64,000 bases of DNA, taken from CAZNUM01 sp046861615 (GTDB lineage: Bacteria; Fidelibacterota; Marinisomatia; Marinisomatales; TCS55). Position numbers and translations under genes: made by a program. The notes under the pieces are model-generated. The model was not told where the DNA came from. It saw nothing but the letters and a program-made list of their open reading frames with translations, and did not search any database. Positions 35,528 through 44,602 of this stretch are shown one piece after another (position 1 is the stretch's first letter; each line of letters starts with the position of its first letter). The stretch is taken from positions 1 through 64,000 of the forward strand of contig JBHHUS010000002.1 of the NCBI GenBank assembly GCA_046861615.1, read 5' to 3'.

Positions 35528-35726
35528 TCAATTCCGGAAAACGACCAGAGGATTTTTTAGAAAAAATCAATTGTCCGTTTCTAACTACTTCGAACACCCC
35601 GCCTCCGGAAGGGATAAGCGTCAATCCCTGAATCCCATTTCCGTATTTCTGCAGTAATTCGGTAGCCATACTGGCCGCCCTGGGCAGGTAATTTCAAACG
35701 TTACAGTATTCGATTGAGATTTTCAT
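35493..35726 (-). CDS. Rdx/SelW-like selenoprotein (CxxU), in-frame TGA
   Basis: Reading on the minus strand from ATG at 35726, a 77-residue protein continues through a TGA codon at 35694-35696. The N-terminus MKISIEYCNVU has the first strand of the Rdx thioredoxin-like fold and the redox motif CxxU, with U at TGA. After it come NYLPRAASMATELL, GLTLIPSGGGVFEV and the C-terminal helix, as in SelW/SelT/Rdx12 proteins, where the position is Cys or Sec. TGA is a normal stop in neighbouring genes. A small hairpin follows the TGA. The only ATG after the TGA would delete the redox motif. The reading is confident; insertion of Sec needs SelA/B/C/D elsewhere. Confidence 0.88.
35660..35678 (-). promoter_or_regulatory. 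Candidate bacterial SECIS hairpin
   Basis: Starting 17 nt after the TGA, the mRNA can fold outer arms CGG/CCG and an inner stem CCA/TGG with loop GTA. A Gua in the small apical loop and the distance fit a bacterial SECIS element bound by SelB. The fold is short and was judged by eye only. Confidence 0.45.
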
Positions 35727-35839
35727 ATACTCAGCTTATGAACTAACGGTTGTCTTTACATTTGCATTTATCAAACCTGATCGCAAATCAAAGTAACCCC
35801 CATCTTTTCCTACCAGACGTAGGTTGTTTTGTAAAGGTA

Positions 35840-38104
35840 TCAGAAATTAAAGGCCGTTTCAATCGTTGTCTGTTTAACCGGTTCCAACCCGGTACCTACG
35901 TCACGATAAAACTGACGGAAATCCCAAATCAGACTTACACCAGCGCTCACCTCATAGCCCAAGCGGTACCCCAGAATAGTATTCACCGAAGGATTACCGA
36001 AATCAAAGGGATTCTTATCATTATTCCGCAGATAATAAGCCTCCGCTATACTGAGTTTTGGTATTTTTTCAGCATTAATGCTGACATTGGCACTAAAGCT
36101 GTTGAATTCAATTCCGTTATCAGCTTTCATATTAGTGTAGGAAGCAGCAAAACTGGCCAGATTAAAGAGATTTGCAGATGCTGATCCAAACATACCCTTA
36201 GTATCAATGTTAGAGTTAGGATCCTGGAATATCATTTGATCTTTAGTCCTTACCTGGGCAACACCACCGACATAATCAGCCACCACTCTATTCAGATCAT
36301 AACTCTGATCAAAGAATTGCGGCACGAAATAGCCCTGTTTAATCCGGTATTCAAAACTCACATTCAGGAATTTGAATAAACTTGCCCGGATACCCGGTAT
36401 CGTAATTCCCGTACCGTCCATTTTTTCCCTAGAATAAATATCATTACCGCTGACAGCCGGGAAAATCAGTTTATTATACTCGGTGTATACATCCAATGAC
36501 AGGGACTTTTTACGGAGAATGGGATATCCCAGATCTAAAGTGAATCCCTGGACAGTAGCTTTATTATCCTTCAAACTGAAGGGAATACCTTTCAAATTCT
36601 CAACATCACTACCACCGGCGTCCGAAGATAGTTCATTATCTCCATCTCCATCGATATCCCACCCTGTAGCCGGTTCTTTATCTCCGCCATTATAATCGGG
36701 GATACCATCACCATCCGTATCATTCCAAAGATGTTTATTATCAGGAAAATCATCAAAAACATCCGGGTAATTATCATTATCAGTATCTTTCAAACCGGAG
36801 AATTGGTTTATGTCCATTATAAAGTTTGTACCAATGGTTAAAGGTAGGCGTTTCGAAACTTTATAAGTACCTCGTAATCCCATCAAGGTGCCACCACGTT
36901 TAAAATCTTTCACATTAGCCAGGAATAATTCGGTCCCATATTTCCCGAAATTCAAACCAGCATTGACTCCAACCCGTCGGATGGAAGGGAACTCCATCAT
37001 ATTGGAATAACCGGCTAATAATCCCCCGTAACCTAAAGTCACGCTGGGAAGCGAGCCCCACTGGAACCAGAAAGGATCAGATTTCTCACCCCATCGAATG
37101 TAAAGGAATTTATCAACAAAATCAGAAGCTTCATCCCATTCGTTTTTGCGAATATTTCCTTCGTTATCGATGTAAAGGACCAGATCAAGGCCAATTCCCA
37201 GTTTGCCGAATTTTAGCTCTGGTCGCAAAGCCAGTTGATTATAAATCTGTCCATCAATAGTGGCGGAACCGATTCCCAACCCCATATTAAAGGGTTTCTT
37301 ACCTTTAGGTTCCGGTTTTTCCTGTGGTTGTTCTGCTTCCGGGGCTTCAGGCGCTTCCGGAGCTTCTTCCATTATTTCCTTTGGTTGTGGTTCCGGCTCA
37401 GGTTCCGGTTGAACTTCTTCTTCTACTTTTTCAGGTTCTACTTCTTCCGGTTGCTCTTCAGCCGGTTCCTCTTCGGCCGCTTCTTCTTCCGTTGGTTGTT
37501 CTCCTGCCTCTACTTCAGGATCCTGGGGATAATCTCCCGGTTCCGCCGGTGCCTGCATCAAATTTCCCAGGGCGTTGGAAATTGCCTTTTGACCGGGTCC
37601 TACCGAAACAGTCTGTCCGCTAATAGTGTTAAAAACATCAAATGTGCCCGTTTTCCCAATAAATTTATCCATTCCGGAGGGGTCCACAATGGCTGCAAAT
37701 TCGGTTCCTTTTACAGATGCAACGGAGACCGGCGTTTCCACGCGAAAGGTTTTGGTTCGTCCCTCTTTCTTCACATCATTCAGGATGGTACCCCGCTCCA
37801 TATTCAGACTGCGGGTATTATCAGTCTCAACAAATTGAAAATCAGTTTTCTCGCGAATTTTTACTACCGAGCGATCATCCAGGAAAATAACAACCGCGAA
37901 ACCATTGTCACCTACCCGGATGGCATCCCCGTTTGAAATCGCCTGACCTGGTTTTACCTGTAAATCGTAAGTCGTCTTTCCCAATTGTTTTAAAAGTACT
38001 TCACCGTTAGCTTTCATAACCCGGGCAATTGATTCACCCATTAAGGTGCTTAATAAAACAGTCAATCCTAGAAAAATAATTTTAAATATTTTTATTAGTT
38101 TCAT
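35840..38104 (-). CDS. FecR-domain outer-membrane barrel protein
   Basis: A 754-residue protein. Signal peptide at 1-23; FecR domain at ~30-165 (IRVGDNGFAVVIFLDDRSVV, VETPVSVASVKGTEFAA), the fold used for signalling or sugar/peptidoglycan binding; a Pro/Glu-rich linker at ~185-270 with PEPEPEPQ repeats; and a C-terminal region of antiparallel strands (~275-754) that ends AFNF, a typical outer-membrane signature. In the middle are DxDxDG calcium repeats (DTDNDNYPDVFDDF, NDTDGDGIPDY; ~residues 435-500) as in thrombospondin type 3. The combination links periplasmic sensing to a barrel. The neighbours are the selenoprotein gene downstream (113 nt) and the FAD/Fe-S enzyme gene upstream (82 nt). 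Confidence 0.82.
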   Translation of the reverse strand: MKLIKIFKIIFLGLTVLLSTLMGESIARVMKANGEVLLKQLGKTTYDLQVKPGQAISNGDAIRVGDNGFAVVIFLDDRSVVKIREKTDFQFVETDNTRSLNMERGTILNDVKKEGRTKTFRVETPVSVASVKGTEFAAIVDPSGMDKFIGKTGTFDVFNTISGQTVSVGPGQKAISNALGNLMQAPAEPGDYPQDPEVEAGEQPTEEEAAEEEPAEEQPEEVEPEKVEEEVQPEPEPEPQPKEIMEEAPEAPEAPEAEQPQEKPEPKGKKPFNMGLGIGSATIDGQIYNQLALRPELKFGKLGIGLDLVLYIDNEGNIRKNEWDEASDFVDKFLYIRWGEKSDPFWFQWGSLPSVTLGYGGLLAGYSNMMEFPSIRRVGVNAGLNFGKYGTELFLANVKDFKRGGTLMGLRGTYKVSKRLPLTIGTNFIMDINQFSGLKDTDNDNYPDVFDDFPDNKHLWNDTDGDGIPDYNGGDKEPATGWDIDGDGDNELSSDAGGSDVENLKGIPFSLKDNKATVQGFTLDLGYPILRKKSLSLDVYTEYNKLIFPAVSGNDIYSREKMDGTGITIPGIRASLFKFLNVSFEYRIKQGYFVPQFFDQSYDLNRVVADYVGGVAQVRTKDQMIFQDPNSNIDTKGMFGSASANLFNLASFAASYTNMKADNGIEFNSFSANVSINAEKIPKLSIAEAYYLRNNDKNPFDFGNPSVNTILGYRLGYEVSAGVSLIWDFRQFYRDVGTGLEPVKQTTIETAFNF

Positions 38105-38186
38105 GGCACATCCTGAAGTTTAGTGTAATAAAATTTTTCCGGTCTGTGAATTTACAGAAAATTGGCTATAGTTCAAGTGCGATAGT

Positions 38187-40985
38187 TCACAGAATATTTT
38201 GCCTTAAATAATCCCGAACCAGAACTGCAATTGATGTATATCTGAGACCTGTGGCTTTCTCCATTCCTATTTCACAGGTCCGGCTAGTGGAGTAACCAAA
38301 GGAATTATTCACAACTGATTTCACTTCGTCTGCCTCCCGCTGGGTAGCACTGCGGGTTAGCTCCGGGAATAACAGTCCCCGATCCCCGGCAAAAGCACAA
38401 CAGTTCCAATTCTCTGGTAAAATGACTTTTTCAGCACACTGGTAGCCAATCTCTACAAGAAGTCTTTTCATCCCCATTTTTACGGTTGAACAGGTGGGAT
38501 GCAAAATAATTTCCCGGTTCAATTTTTCTCGGACTGCTTCCTGCTTAAGGCAATTATTCAGGAAGGGAACGATATCAACAATCGTCAGAGACTCCCATTT
38601 TTTTAACGCTTCACCTTCCAGTTCTTTTCCTACCTGTAACAATTTATAAGAACAGGGAGACGTATCTACTAAGACCGGAATGGTGCCCTCTTGGCTGGAT
38701 TCATATAAAATATTGATTGTCCGGAGGACCATCTTTTTATCAGCCTTTTCATAACCTTTTGAGTTATAAGGCGTACCACAACAGGTGGTTTCCAATCCTG
38801 CTGGGAAAATGAGTTGAAAACCACAAATTTGGCCAATTTCTAATAGCATATCGGCCAGTGACTCTTTTCCGGAAGTGCCACTAAATATACGATTGATACA
38901 GGCAGTATAATAAATCCACTGGTTTGAATGTTCCGTCGGTTGGAAATGAACCGGTGGAGCAGTTTTCGGAAGAACACGGTCCCAGCAAGGAATTTTCCCT
39001 GATAATGACTTGTTAATCAAGCGAGTGAAACGTTCCAGGAAAGAAAAACCGGTAATTCTGCTGATCCCATGAGAAATATCCAGTATTTTCCGGAGAATTA
39101 ATTGGGTTAAAGCAAAATTATTAACCGTCCAGAGGCTGACCTGCTCAGCAAATCCAGAGTGCTGTTCAGTCCGCATCGCTTTTACAAAAGAACCGGTATT
39201 AATATTCACCGGACAGGCTGTTTCGCAAAGCGCGTCCACAGCACAGGTGTCAAAACTGGAAAACCGATTATCGTTGGCCACTTTAAATTGAAAAGCGTGA
39301 TTTAATTTTAACTCCCGGGCGATGATGATTCTCTGGCGGGGAGTCAGGGTCAACTCCCGGGACGGACAAACCCGTTCACAAAAACCGCATTCCACACATA
39401 GATCTATTTTCTCATTTACCTGTGGAATCTGTTTCAGGTTTTTCAAGTGGGTTTTATCATCCCGGTTTAATAATACCCCTGGATTGAGAATATCTTCAGG
39501 ATCAGCCAATGTTTTAATATGCCACATGATTTCATATAGCTCTCCGCCCCATTCCGATTCCACAAAAGGCGCCATATTCCGTCCGGTACCATGCTCAGCT
39601 TTCAACGAACCATTAAAACGATCCACTGTCATCGAAACCAAATCCTTCATCAAACCGTCAAATGCTTTAACACCTTCAGATTGGTTTAAGTCAATTGAAG
39701 TAACGAAATGCAGATTTCCATCCTTGGCATGTCCGAAAATAACACTATCATTGTAGGACCATTTCTTAAAGATCGACTTTAATTCAGTCACGACCTCCGG
39801 CAGGTCGGTGAACTGGTAGCAAATATCTTCCGTAATGATGCTGGTACCGCTTTTCCGCAAGGATCCGACCGTCGGATACAAACCCTTCCTTATATTCCAC
39901 AATACAGTACGGAGTGGATCTTCCCGGGTCATTCCCGCAACAAATTCCCCCTCCATCGATTGCAGGGTTCGAATTATTTCCTGTTCCTGACGGGATAAAT
40001 CCTGGATGTCGTCATTCTGAAGTTCAATCAGCAAAGCGGTGGTATCATCCTGAACTAAGTCCAGCCCATAAGGGGCATTTTGAACATATTTAGCCGTCAT
40101 AAGGGAGGCTGAATCCATCAATTCCACCGCTGCCGCCTGATGCTCAATCAAGACAGGAATCGATTCAGTTGCAATTTTAGGATTCCGGAAAAATACCAGT
40201 CCCGTTGATTTATTCACAGGATCCGGTAATGTATTTAATGCCAACGAAGATAGAAAAGCCAGCGTCCCTTCTCCACCAACCAGTAAATGAGAGAAAATAT
40301 CCAGGGGATGTTCAAAATCCAGAAAAGCATTAAGTGAATAGCCTAATGTATTCTTTATCTTATACTTACGACGTATTTTATTCTTTAACTCAGCCTTAGA
40401 TTCAATTTGTTTTTGGGCTTTAATTAATCCTTCACAGAGGACTCTTTCGCCGGAAACAAAACGGGAATAATCAGTGCTGATTGAAGTATCGTAAATGTGG
40501 CCGTTAGGCAGAATGAAGCGAATATGTTTTAAAGTATGGTAGGCATTATTCTGAACCCCACAAACCATTCCGGAAGCATTGTTTGAAATTATGCCACCAA
40601 TCATGGCTGAATTAATTGAGGCTGGATCGGGACCGATTTTTCGACGATAAGACCGTAAACTTTGGTTAGCCCTGGCACCGATGACACCCGGCTGAAGTTT
40701 AATAGCCTTACCCTGGTCCAGTATTTCAATTCTATCCCAGTTCCGGACGACTTCTGCTATGATTCCCTCCGTCACTGACTGACCTGAAAGCGAAGTACCA
40801 CCGGTCCGGAAGGTTACTGGAATATGGTTTTTATGAGCATAGCGTAATAATTCCTGGACTTCCTGCTCGTTGGCAGGTCGGACGACCGCCCGGGGAACAA
40901 GACGGTACAGACTGGCATCTCGTGAGTAGGCCAGCCGGTCAATGAGTCTTTCTGACCAGCTGGTCAGGTTTGGTTTTTTCTCCAT
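38187..40985 (-). CDS. FAD-linked oxidase fused to Fe-S/CCG domains (D-lactate/glycolate dehydrogenase type)
   Basis: A 932-residue enzyme. The N-terminal FAD-binding domain (~residues 35-270; FRTGGTSLSGQSVTEG, IIGGIISNNASGMVCG in essence) and FAD-oxidase C domain (~280-520) resemble GlcD/Dld. Then come two [4Fe-4S] motifs, CVECGFCERVCPS (~540) and CAVDALCETACPVN (~590), and two CCG-type cysteine-rich segments (CCGTPYNSKGYEKADKK; CCAFAGDRG) as in GlcF/LutA. It should oxidise a 2-hydroxy acid and pass electrons to the quinone pool; the substrate is not certain. It resembles YdiJ-type fusions. The stop is followed 82 nt later by the FecR-barrel gene, and the start lies 3 nt after the thioesterase gene. 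Confidence 0.88.
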   Translation of the reverse strand: MEKKPNLTSWSERLIDRLAYSRDASLYRLVPRAVVRPANEQEVQELLRYAHKNHIPVTFRTGGTSLSGQSVTEGIIAEVVRNWDRIEILDQGKAIKLQPGVIGARANQSLRSYRRKIGPDPASINSAMIGGIISNNASGMVCGVQNNAYHTLKHIRFILPNGHIYDTSISTDYSRFVSGERVLCEGLIKAQKQIESKAELKNKIRRKYKIKNTLGYSLNAFLDFEHPLDIFSHLLVGGEGTLAFLSSLALNTLPDPVNKSTGLVFFRNPKIATESIPVLIEHQAAAVELMDSASLMTAKYVQNAPYGLDLVQDDTTALLIELQNDDIQDLSRQEQEIIRTLQSMEGEFVAGMTREDPLRTVLWNIRKGLYPTVGSLRKSGTSIITEDICYQFTDLPEVVTELKSIFKKWSYNDSVIFGHAKDGNLHFVTSIDLNQSEGVKAFDGLMKDLVSMTVDRFNGSLKAEHGTGRNMAPFVESEWGGELYEIMWHIKTLADPEDILNPGVLLNRDDKTHLKNLKQIPQVNEKIDLCVECGFCERVCPSRELTLTPRQRIIIARELKLNHAFQFKVANDNRFSSFDTCAVDALCETACPVNINTGSFVKAMRTEQHSGFAEQVSLWTVNNFALTQLILRKILDISHGISRITGFSFLERFTRLINKSLSGKIPCWDRVLPKTAPPVHFQPTEHSNQWIYYTACINRIFSGTSGKESLADMLLEIGQICGFQLIFPAGLETTCCGTPYNSKGYEKADKKMVLRTINILYESSQEGTIPVLVDTSPCSYKLLQVGKELEGEALKKWESLTIVDIVPFLNNCLKQEAVREKLNREIILHPTCSTVKMGMKRLLVEIGYQCAEKVILPENWNCCAFAGDRGLLFPELTRSATQREADEVKSVVNNSFGYSTSRTCEIGMEKATGLRYTSIAVLVRDYLRQNIL

Positions 40986-40988
40986 GAG

Positions 40989-41429
40989 TTAGAGCGGGTG
41001 ATATCCTGCTTTTATCTCAGGTGGAACCAGGACACTCTGATTCATTTGGTAGTTAAAACCCACTAATGTAAACAGCGCTTTGATCGTCAAATCATCACTT
41101 CCGGATTCATACAGGCCCGTCAGAATATCGAAACTTTTTGTCCCGATCCGGGTAATTCGCTGGCCAATATCAAAGGTTGCGGGAAAAACAGCCGGTTTCA
41201 GGTATTCAATATCCGCCTGGACAAGAATAGTACTGCTCTGCAAATCCCAACGGTTTGCCTCAAATCCAAGGTGTCGGTAGAACTCCACCCGGGCCGTTTC
41301 CATATAGGTTAAATAAGCGGCATGATTAATATGACGAAGGCTGTCCATGTCCCGCCAGTGAGCCTGAACGGAGAAAAAGAAATCAAAATCTGTTCTGGAA
41401 AATGTTTTGACTTCCATGATCACTTTCAT
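40989..41429 (-). CDS. 4HBT hotdog-fold acyl-CoA thioesterase
   Basis: A 146-residue protein with the hotdog fold motif WRDMDSLRHINHAAYLTYME, which holds the catalytic Asp of the 4-hydroxybenzoyl-CoA thioesterase/YbgC family, and a final strand-rich half. It probably cleaves an acyl-CoA; the chain length is not set by sequence. The start shares one nt with the stop of the lipoprotein gene upstream (TAATG); an internal ATG at residue 5 is an alternative. It lies 3 nt before the FAD/Fe-S enzyme gene, which suggests one transcript. Confidence 0.87.
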   Translation of the reverse strand: MKVIMEVKTFSRTDFDFFFSVQAHWRDMDSLRHINHAAYLTYMETARVEFYRHLGFEANRWDLQSSTILVQADIEYLKPAVFPATFDIGQRITRIGTKSFDILTGLYESGSDDLTIKALFTLVGFNYQMNQSVLVPPEIKAGYHPL

Positions 41430-43312
41430 TATTGTCGTGGTTGTAATTGAGCCCAGTCTTCATCTGAAAAATTTGTGATTTCTTTCGTGATTACGTCCAT
41501 TTCTACCCATTGTCCTGAGTTATAAAACATAATTTTCTGACCATTGTCCGACCAACTGGCTTTTGAACCAGCGTGAATGGAATTTACCTGACCGCCAAAG
41601 GGAACATCGAAGGTATAAATTGTACTGTCGTCACTCCAAAATAAAACTTGATCGCTATTGGGTGACCAGCGAAGATTTTTAAAATAGTAACTTGATTCGG
41701 GGAATTTGGAACTGGATACTAAAGTTTCGTTGTCACCATTTTTATCACTGAGATAAAGTCCGGAACCGGTTAAAACATAAACGAGCTCTTTTCCATCAGG
41801 AGAAAGTCTTGGATTGATATATTTTTGAAAATCCGTTGCCCGTTTTATAGTCGTTTCAATAGTTCCATTAAGACCAAGAATATATATATTCCGGACACCG
41901 CGGTTATTATTGGCCTGATTGGAATCCTTCCAACAAATGTAGCGCCCATCAGGTAAAATGCCAGCTTCACCGTAAAACTGGTTATTTTCTACAATTGTCA
42001 GTTGGTTATACAGGAAATGAGTGGAATCAATTTCTTCCAGGGTGCAGAGAACACCCTCATCCGTGCTGAGAATAGCTTTTTTCCCGTCAGTACTGAAATT
42101 GACAAACTGGGGTTGACCTGTTCCGGGAATTCCAGAAATTATATTCAGATTGCTTCCATCCGCATTCGCTATTAAACCGGCGGCACCCGCTACAAAGGCA
42201 AAAATCTTCTTCCCTCCTTGAATCCAGACCGGCTTGATCGCCTGCACACCGATAATTGTAGCAATGGTTTTATCATGGTTTATAATCCGAATATCGCTGC
42301 CGTTGACGGTATCCAACACAGTTTGAACGACAATGGATTGAAAGGAACTCCCCCACTGGAACTGACTTGCCGCAGATTGATCCCAATGATCCTGAACCAC
42401 AATCCGGTAATAATGAATCTTATCCTCAGCGGTAGATATGGCTGCGGTAGTATTGGTTGGAACTGTAATCGTACTTTTCTCATCGATAACGCTGCCGGTA
42501 GAATCTACTTCCTGAATTACATAGTGTTTAAAATCAGATTCTGTTGACTGACTCCAGCGAAGGGAGAAAAGACCTTGCTGATAAGTGATTGAATCCAATG
42601 TGACTGCCTGTGGTGGTGGATCAATCAGACTGCTTTTCCCCTTCCCCCTGGTTTCCCTGTCGGTCGTGTCCACTACCCCAATTAAGAACGTATTTTTGAC
42701 AGTGGGATCAAACTTTGTTAAAAAATATCTGTCAGCTTTAATATCGTTAAAACTATCAATTTGTAATGTATCCCCATTGCCGATCTGTTGATAAAGATTA
42801 TACTGTTTGAAATCGACTTCCGTCGTCGGAGTCCACTTCACCGCCATCGTATCTCCCTGGGCTCCAATGAAATAATAAACTGAATCCACATTCACCGCTG
42901 CCGGTATTGCGGGAATCAAGGGGTTTATTTTTGTCTGGACAGAATTTGAATAATAATCCCCGGCATAGGCAGTTAACCGGTAGGTAATTGGCGAAGGATC
43001 CTGAACGATTACTTTTAAATCCAGGGCTGTATCGATCCAGGATAAGGTTGAATCACCTAGGGTGACAATACTATCCTGCCAGTCCTTGTCCCCAACCCGT
43101 TTATCGATCTTAAAACCGTCAAAATCAAGACCTTTCCGTTCCCAGGTGAGTTGAATCCGGTTAGTATCCAGTTGGGCGGCTTTAAAATTAACCGGCGTCC
43201 ATAGGGCCCGGTCACTGTGTGGATCGTAGGGATTCTCCCAGACCCGGTCTTCAATTGAACAGGCTAGCAACAATACCAGCAGAAGGAAAATCGCAACTGG
43301 ATTGATTCTCAT
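41429..43312 (-). CDS. Outer-membrane-type lipoprotein with FN3 and TolB-like propeller domains
   Basis: A 627-residue lipoprotein with lipobox LLAC (Cys18), followed by SIEDRVWENPYDPHSD, an NPxDP motif that recurs in the lipoprotein at 44.6-45.9 kb. Fibronectin type III-like units (~residues 35-330; RIQLTWERKGLDFDGFKIDK is the first) are followed by a WD/PD40-type beta-propeller (~345-620; FSTDGKKAILSTDEGVL, RLSPDGKELVYVLTGSG, RWSPNSDQVLFWSDD). It probably sits on the periplasmic side or surface and binds protein or carbohydrate. It overlaps the CsgG-like gene upstream by 4 nt and the thioesterase by 1 nt. Confidence 0.85.
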   Translation of the reverse strand: MRINPVAIFLLLVLLLACSIEDRVWENPYDPHSDRALWTPVNFKAAQLDTNRIQLTWERKGLDFDGFKIDKRVGDKDWQDSIVTLGDSTLSWIDTALDLKVIVQDPSPITYRLTAYAGDYYSNSVQTKINPLIPAIPAAVNVDSVYYFIGAQGDTMAVKWTPTTEVDFKQYNLYQQIGNGDTLQIDSFNDIKADRYFLTKFDPTVKNTFLIGVVDTTDRETRGKGKSSLIDPPPQAVTLDSITYQQGLFSLRWSQSTESDFKHYVIQEVDSTGSVIDEKSTITVPTNTTAAISTAEDKIHYYRIVVQDHWDQSAASQFQWGSSFQSIVVQTVLDTVNGSDIRIINHDKTIATIIGVQAIKPVWIQGGKKIFAFVAGAAGLIANADGSNLNIISGIPGTGQPQFVNFSTDGKKAILSTDEGVLCTLEEIDSTHFLYNQLTIVENNQFYGEAGILPDGRYICWKDSNQANNNRGVRNIYILGLNGTIETTIKRATDFQKYINPRLSPDGKELVYVLTGSGLYLSDKNGDNETLVSSSKFPESSYYFKNLRWSPNSDQVLFWSDDSTIYTFDVPFGGQVNSIHAGSKASWSDNGQKIMFYNSGQWVEMDVITKEITNFSDEDWAQLQPRQ

Positions 43313-44508
43313 GGCCGGGATAGCAACTTATCGATTTTAAAGATCTGTACCTGATAATAGACCGCAGGCAGGAATAGGCTTCCACTGAGAACTACTATAT
43401 AGGGTTTCAATCGATCCTGATCCTCCACCAGGGTTCGTAATTTCTCTGGGTGACTGCTGTCTTTACGATAGGCCTGGTAATTTTTATCAGCTGTGTATTG
43501 TAAATATCCCCGGTAAATGGTTGAACCCACGGCGCCCGTAATTAATAAATTTCTTTTCAGTTTAAGCCCCCGCCTCTTGGCCTTCAACATTTCCCGTTTG
43601 ATCAGCTCAACTTTAAGACGCGTGGTTCGCTGGGGATAAATTTTAAAACTACCCCCTTTAATTACATAAATATCCGATTCCAGATGGTACGATCCCGTTT
43701 TCAGATCTCTTAAAATTTTGGTTTTCGGTGCAATTGTCAGGCGCGTGGCGCTGCCCTTAGGAACTAAAAATATTCCTGCCGGAAGGCGATCCTTGAACAA
43801 CACATTACCGATTTTGGGTACAGGATGTAGGGGACTTAAATTCAGGAAAATAACCCGGCTGGCATCTTTAGGAGGTAATTTATTTAGGGTGAATTTTTTG
43901 AAATTGTCCTTAGTGACCGTTATTGGATTGCTCTCCACCGTGACTCTTTTCAGTGCCACCGGTGTTAGTTCTGACAATGTATCTCTACCAACAATTACCC
44001 AGGCTCCCGCCGGCCGGGTATGGATATAAACCATTTCTTCAGCCTGGTGGACCGTTAGTGGTATTCTCTGGGTTAACAGCATCAGCGCCACATTCTTCAT
44101 ACCCCTGGAGAGTAAACCTTCCAATGAATTTTCCCGATCATAGGTCACGGTGTTTATCGCCCGACCGGTGGGCGGATCGTAGAGTTGTGACTGAACGACA
44201 AAGACCTCCCCCACCTTCAATATTTGGGTATTCACCAGCAGGTTCACCTTCAAAATCAATCCGGCCACTACGGCACAGTCATAGGAAGGACAGTCAGAAA
44301 TGTTATAACCGGATAAGACCTGATTCATTTCATCGCGATCCAGCACCTTCAGGGTATCAAAACGCAAGAGTTCCATTCTCAGTGACTCAGATAATGAATC
44401 CAGGGCATTTTGAGTTAACCCCTCTCCTGTAAAGTCCAAAACGGCAATGGACTGGTCTGCCATCACTGATGACAGGAATAGGATACTGCTGATAAGGAAT
44501 TGCTTCAT
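43309..44508 (-). CDS. CsgG-like exported protein with PEGA domain
   Basis: A 399-residue protein with a signal peptide (cut after VMA near 17). An N-terminal CsgG/LpoB-like domain (SIAVLDFTGEGLTQNALDSL, then LKVLDRDEMNQVLSGYNIS and VNLLVNTQILKVGEVFVV) is followed by a PEGA surface-layer-like segment (VYIHTRPAGAWVIVGRDTL, ~residues 170-205). Near the C-terminus are two membrane-type helices separated by YQAYRKDSSHPEKLR. CsgG forms curli secretion pores; relatives in FCB bacteria serve unknown envelope assembly. It is the middle of a string of envelope genes and overlaps the FN3 lipoprotein gene. Confidence 0.72.
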   Translation of the reverse strand: MKQFLISSILFLSSVMADQSIAVLDFTGEGLTQNALDSLSESLRMELLRFDTLKVLDRDEMNQVLSGYNISDCPSYDCAVVAGLILKVNLLVNTQILKVGEVFVVQSQLYDPPTGRAINTVTYDRENSLEGLLSRGMKNVALMLLTQRIPLTVHQAEEMVYIHTRPAGAWVIVGRDTLSELTPVALKRVTVESNPITVTKDNFKKFTLNKLPPKDASRVIFLNLSPLHPVPKIGNVLFKDRLPAGIFLVPKGSATRLTIAPKTKILRDLKTGSYHLESDIYVIKGGSFKIYPQRTTRLKVELIKREMLKAKRRGLKLKRNLLITGAVGSTIYRGYLQYTADKNYQAYRKDSSHPEKLRTLVEDQDRLKPYIVVLSGSLFLPAVYYQVQIFKIDKLLSRP

Positions 44509-44602
44509 GTAAACGTCGATTGAAGAAGCAGTAAATTAATCCGTGTTCTTCTTTATTACCAATGTCGGAATTCGATCAGAAAAACAAGTGTCGATTAAAT
44601 CG

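Noticed and set aside
35694..35696. TGA read as Trp (alternative genetic code) in the Rdx gene
   Set aside because: TGA ends pgpA and the 224-residue exported protein gene, and Trp is TGG elsewhere; the position is Cys/Sec in the family.
37235..37936. 233-residue plus-strand reading frame rich in Phe, Arg and Leu
   Set aside because: It is antisense to the FecR-barrel gene; its odd composition comes from the Pro/Glu repeats read backwards.
38187..40985. Two separate genes (glcD and glcF) joined by an error
   Set aside because: The frame is continuous through the linker, and such FAD/Fe-S fusions are common.
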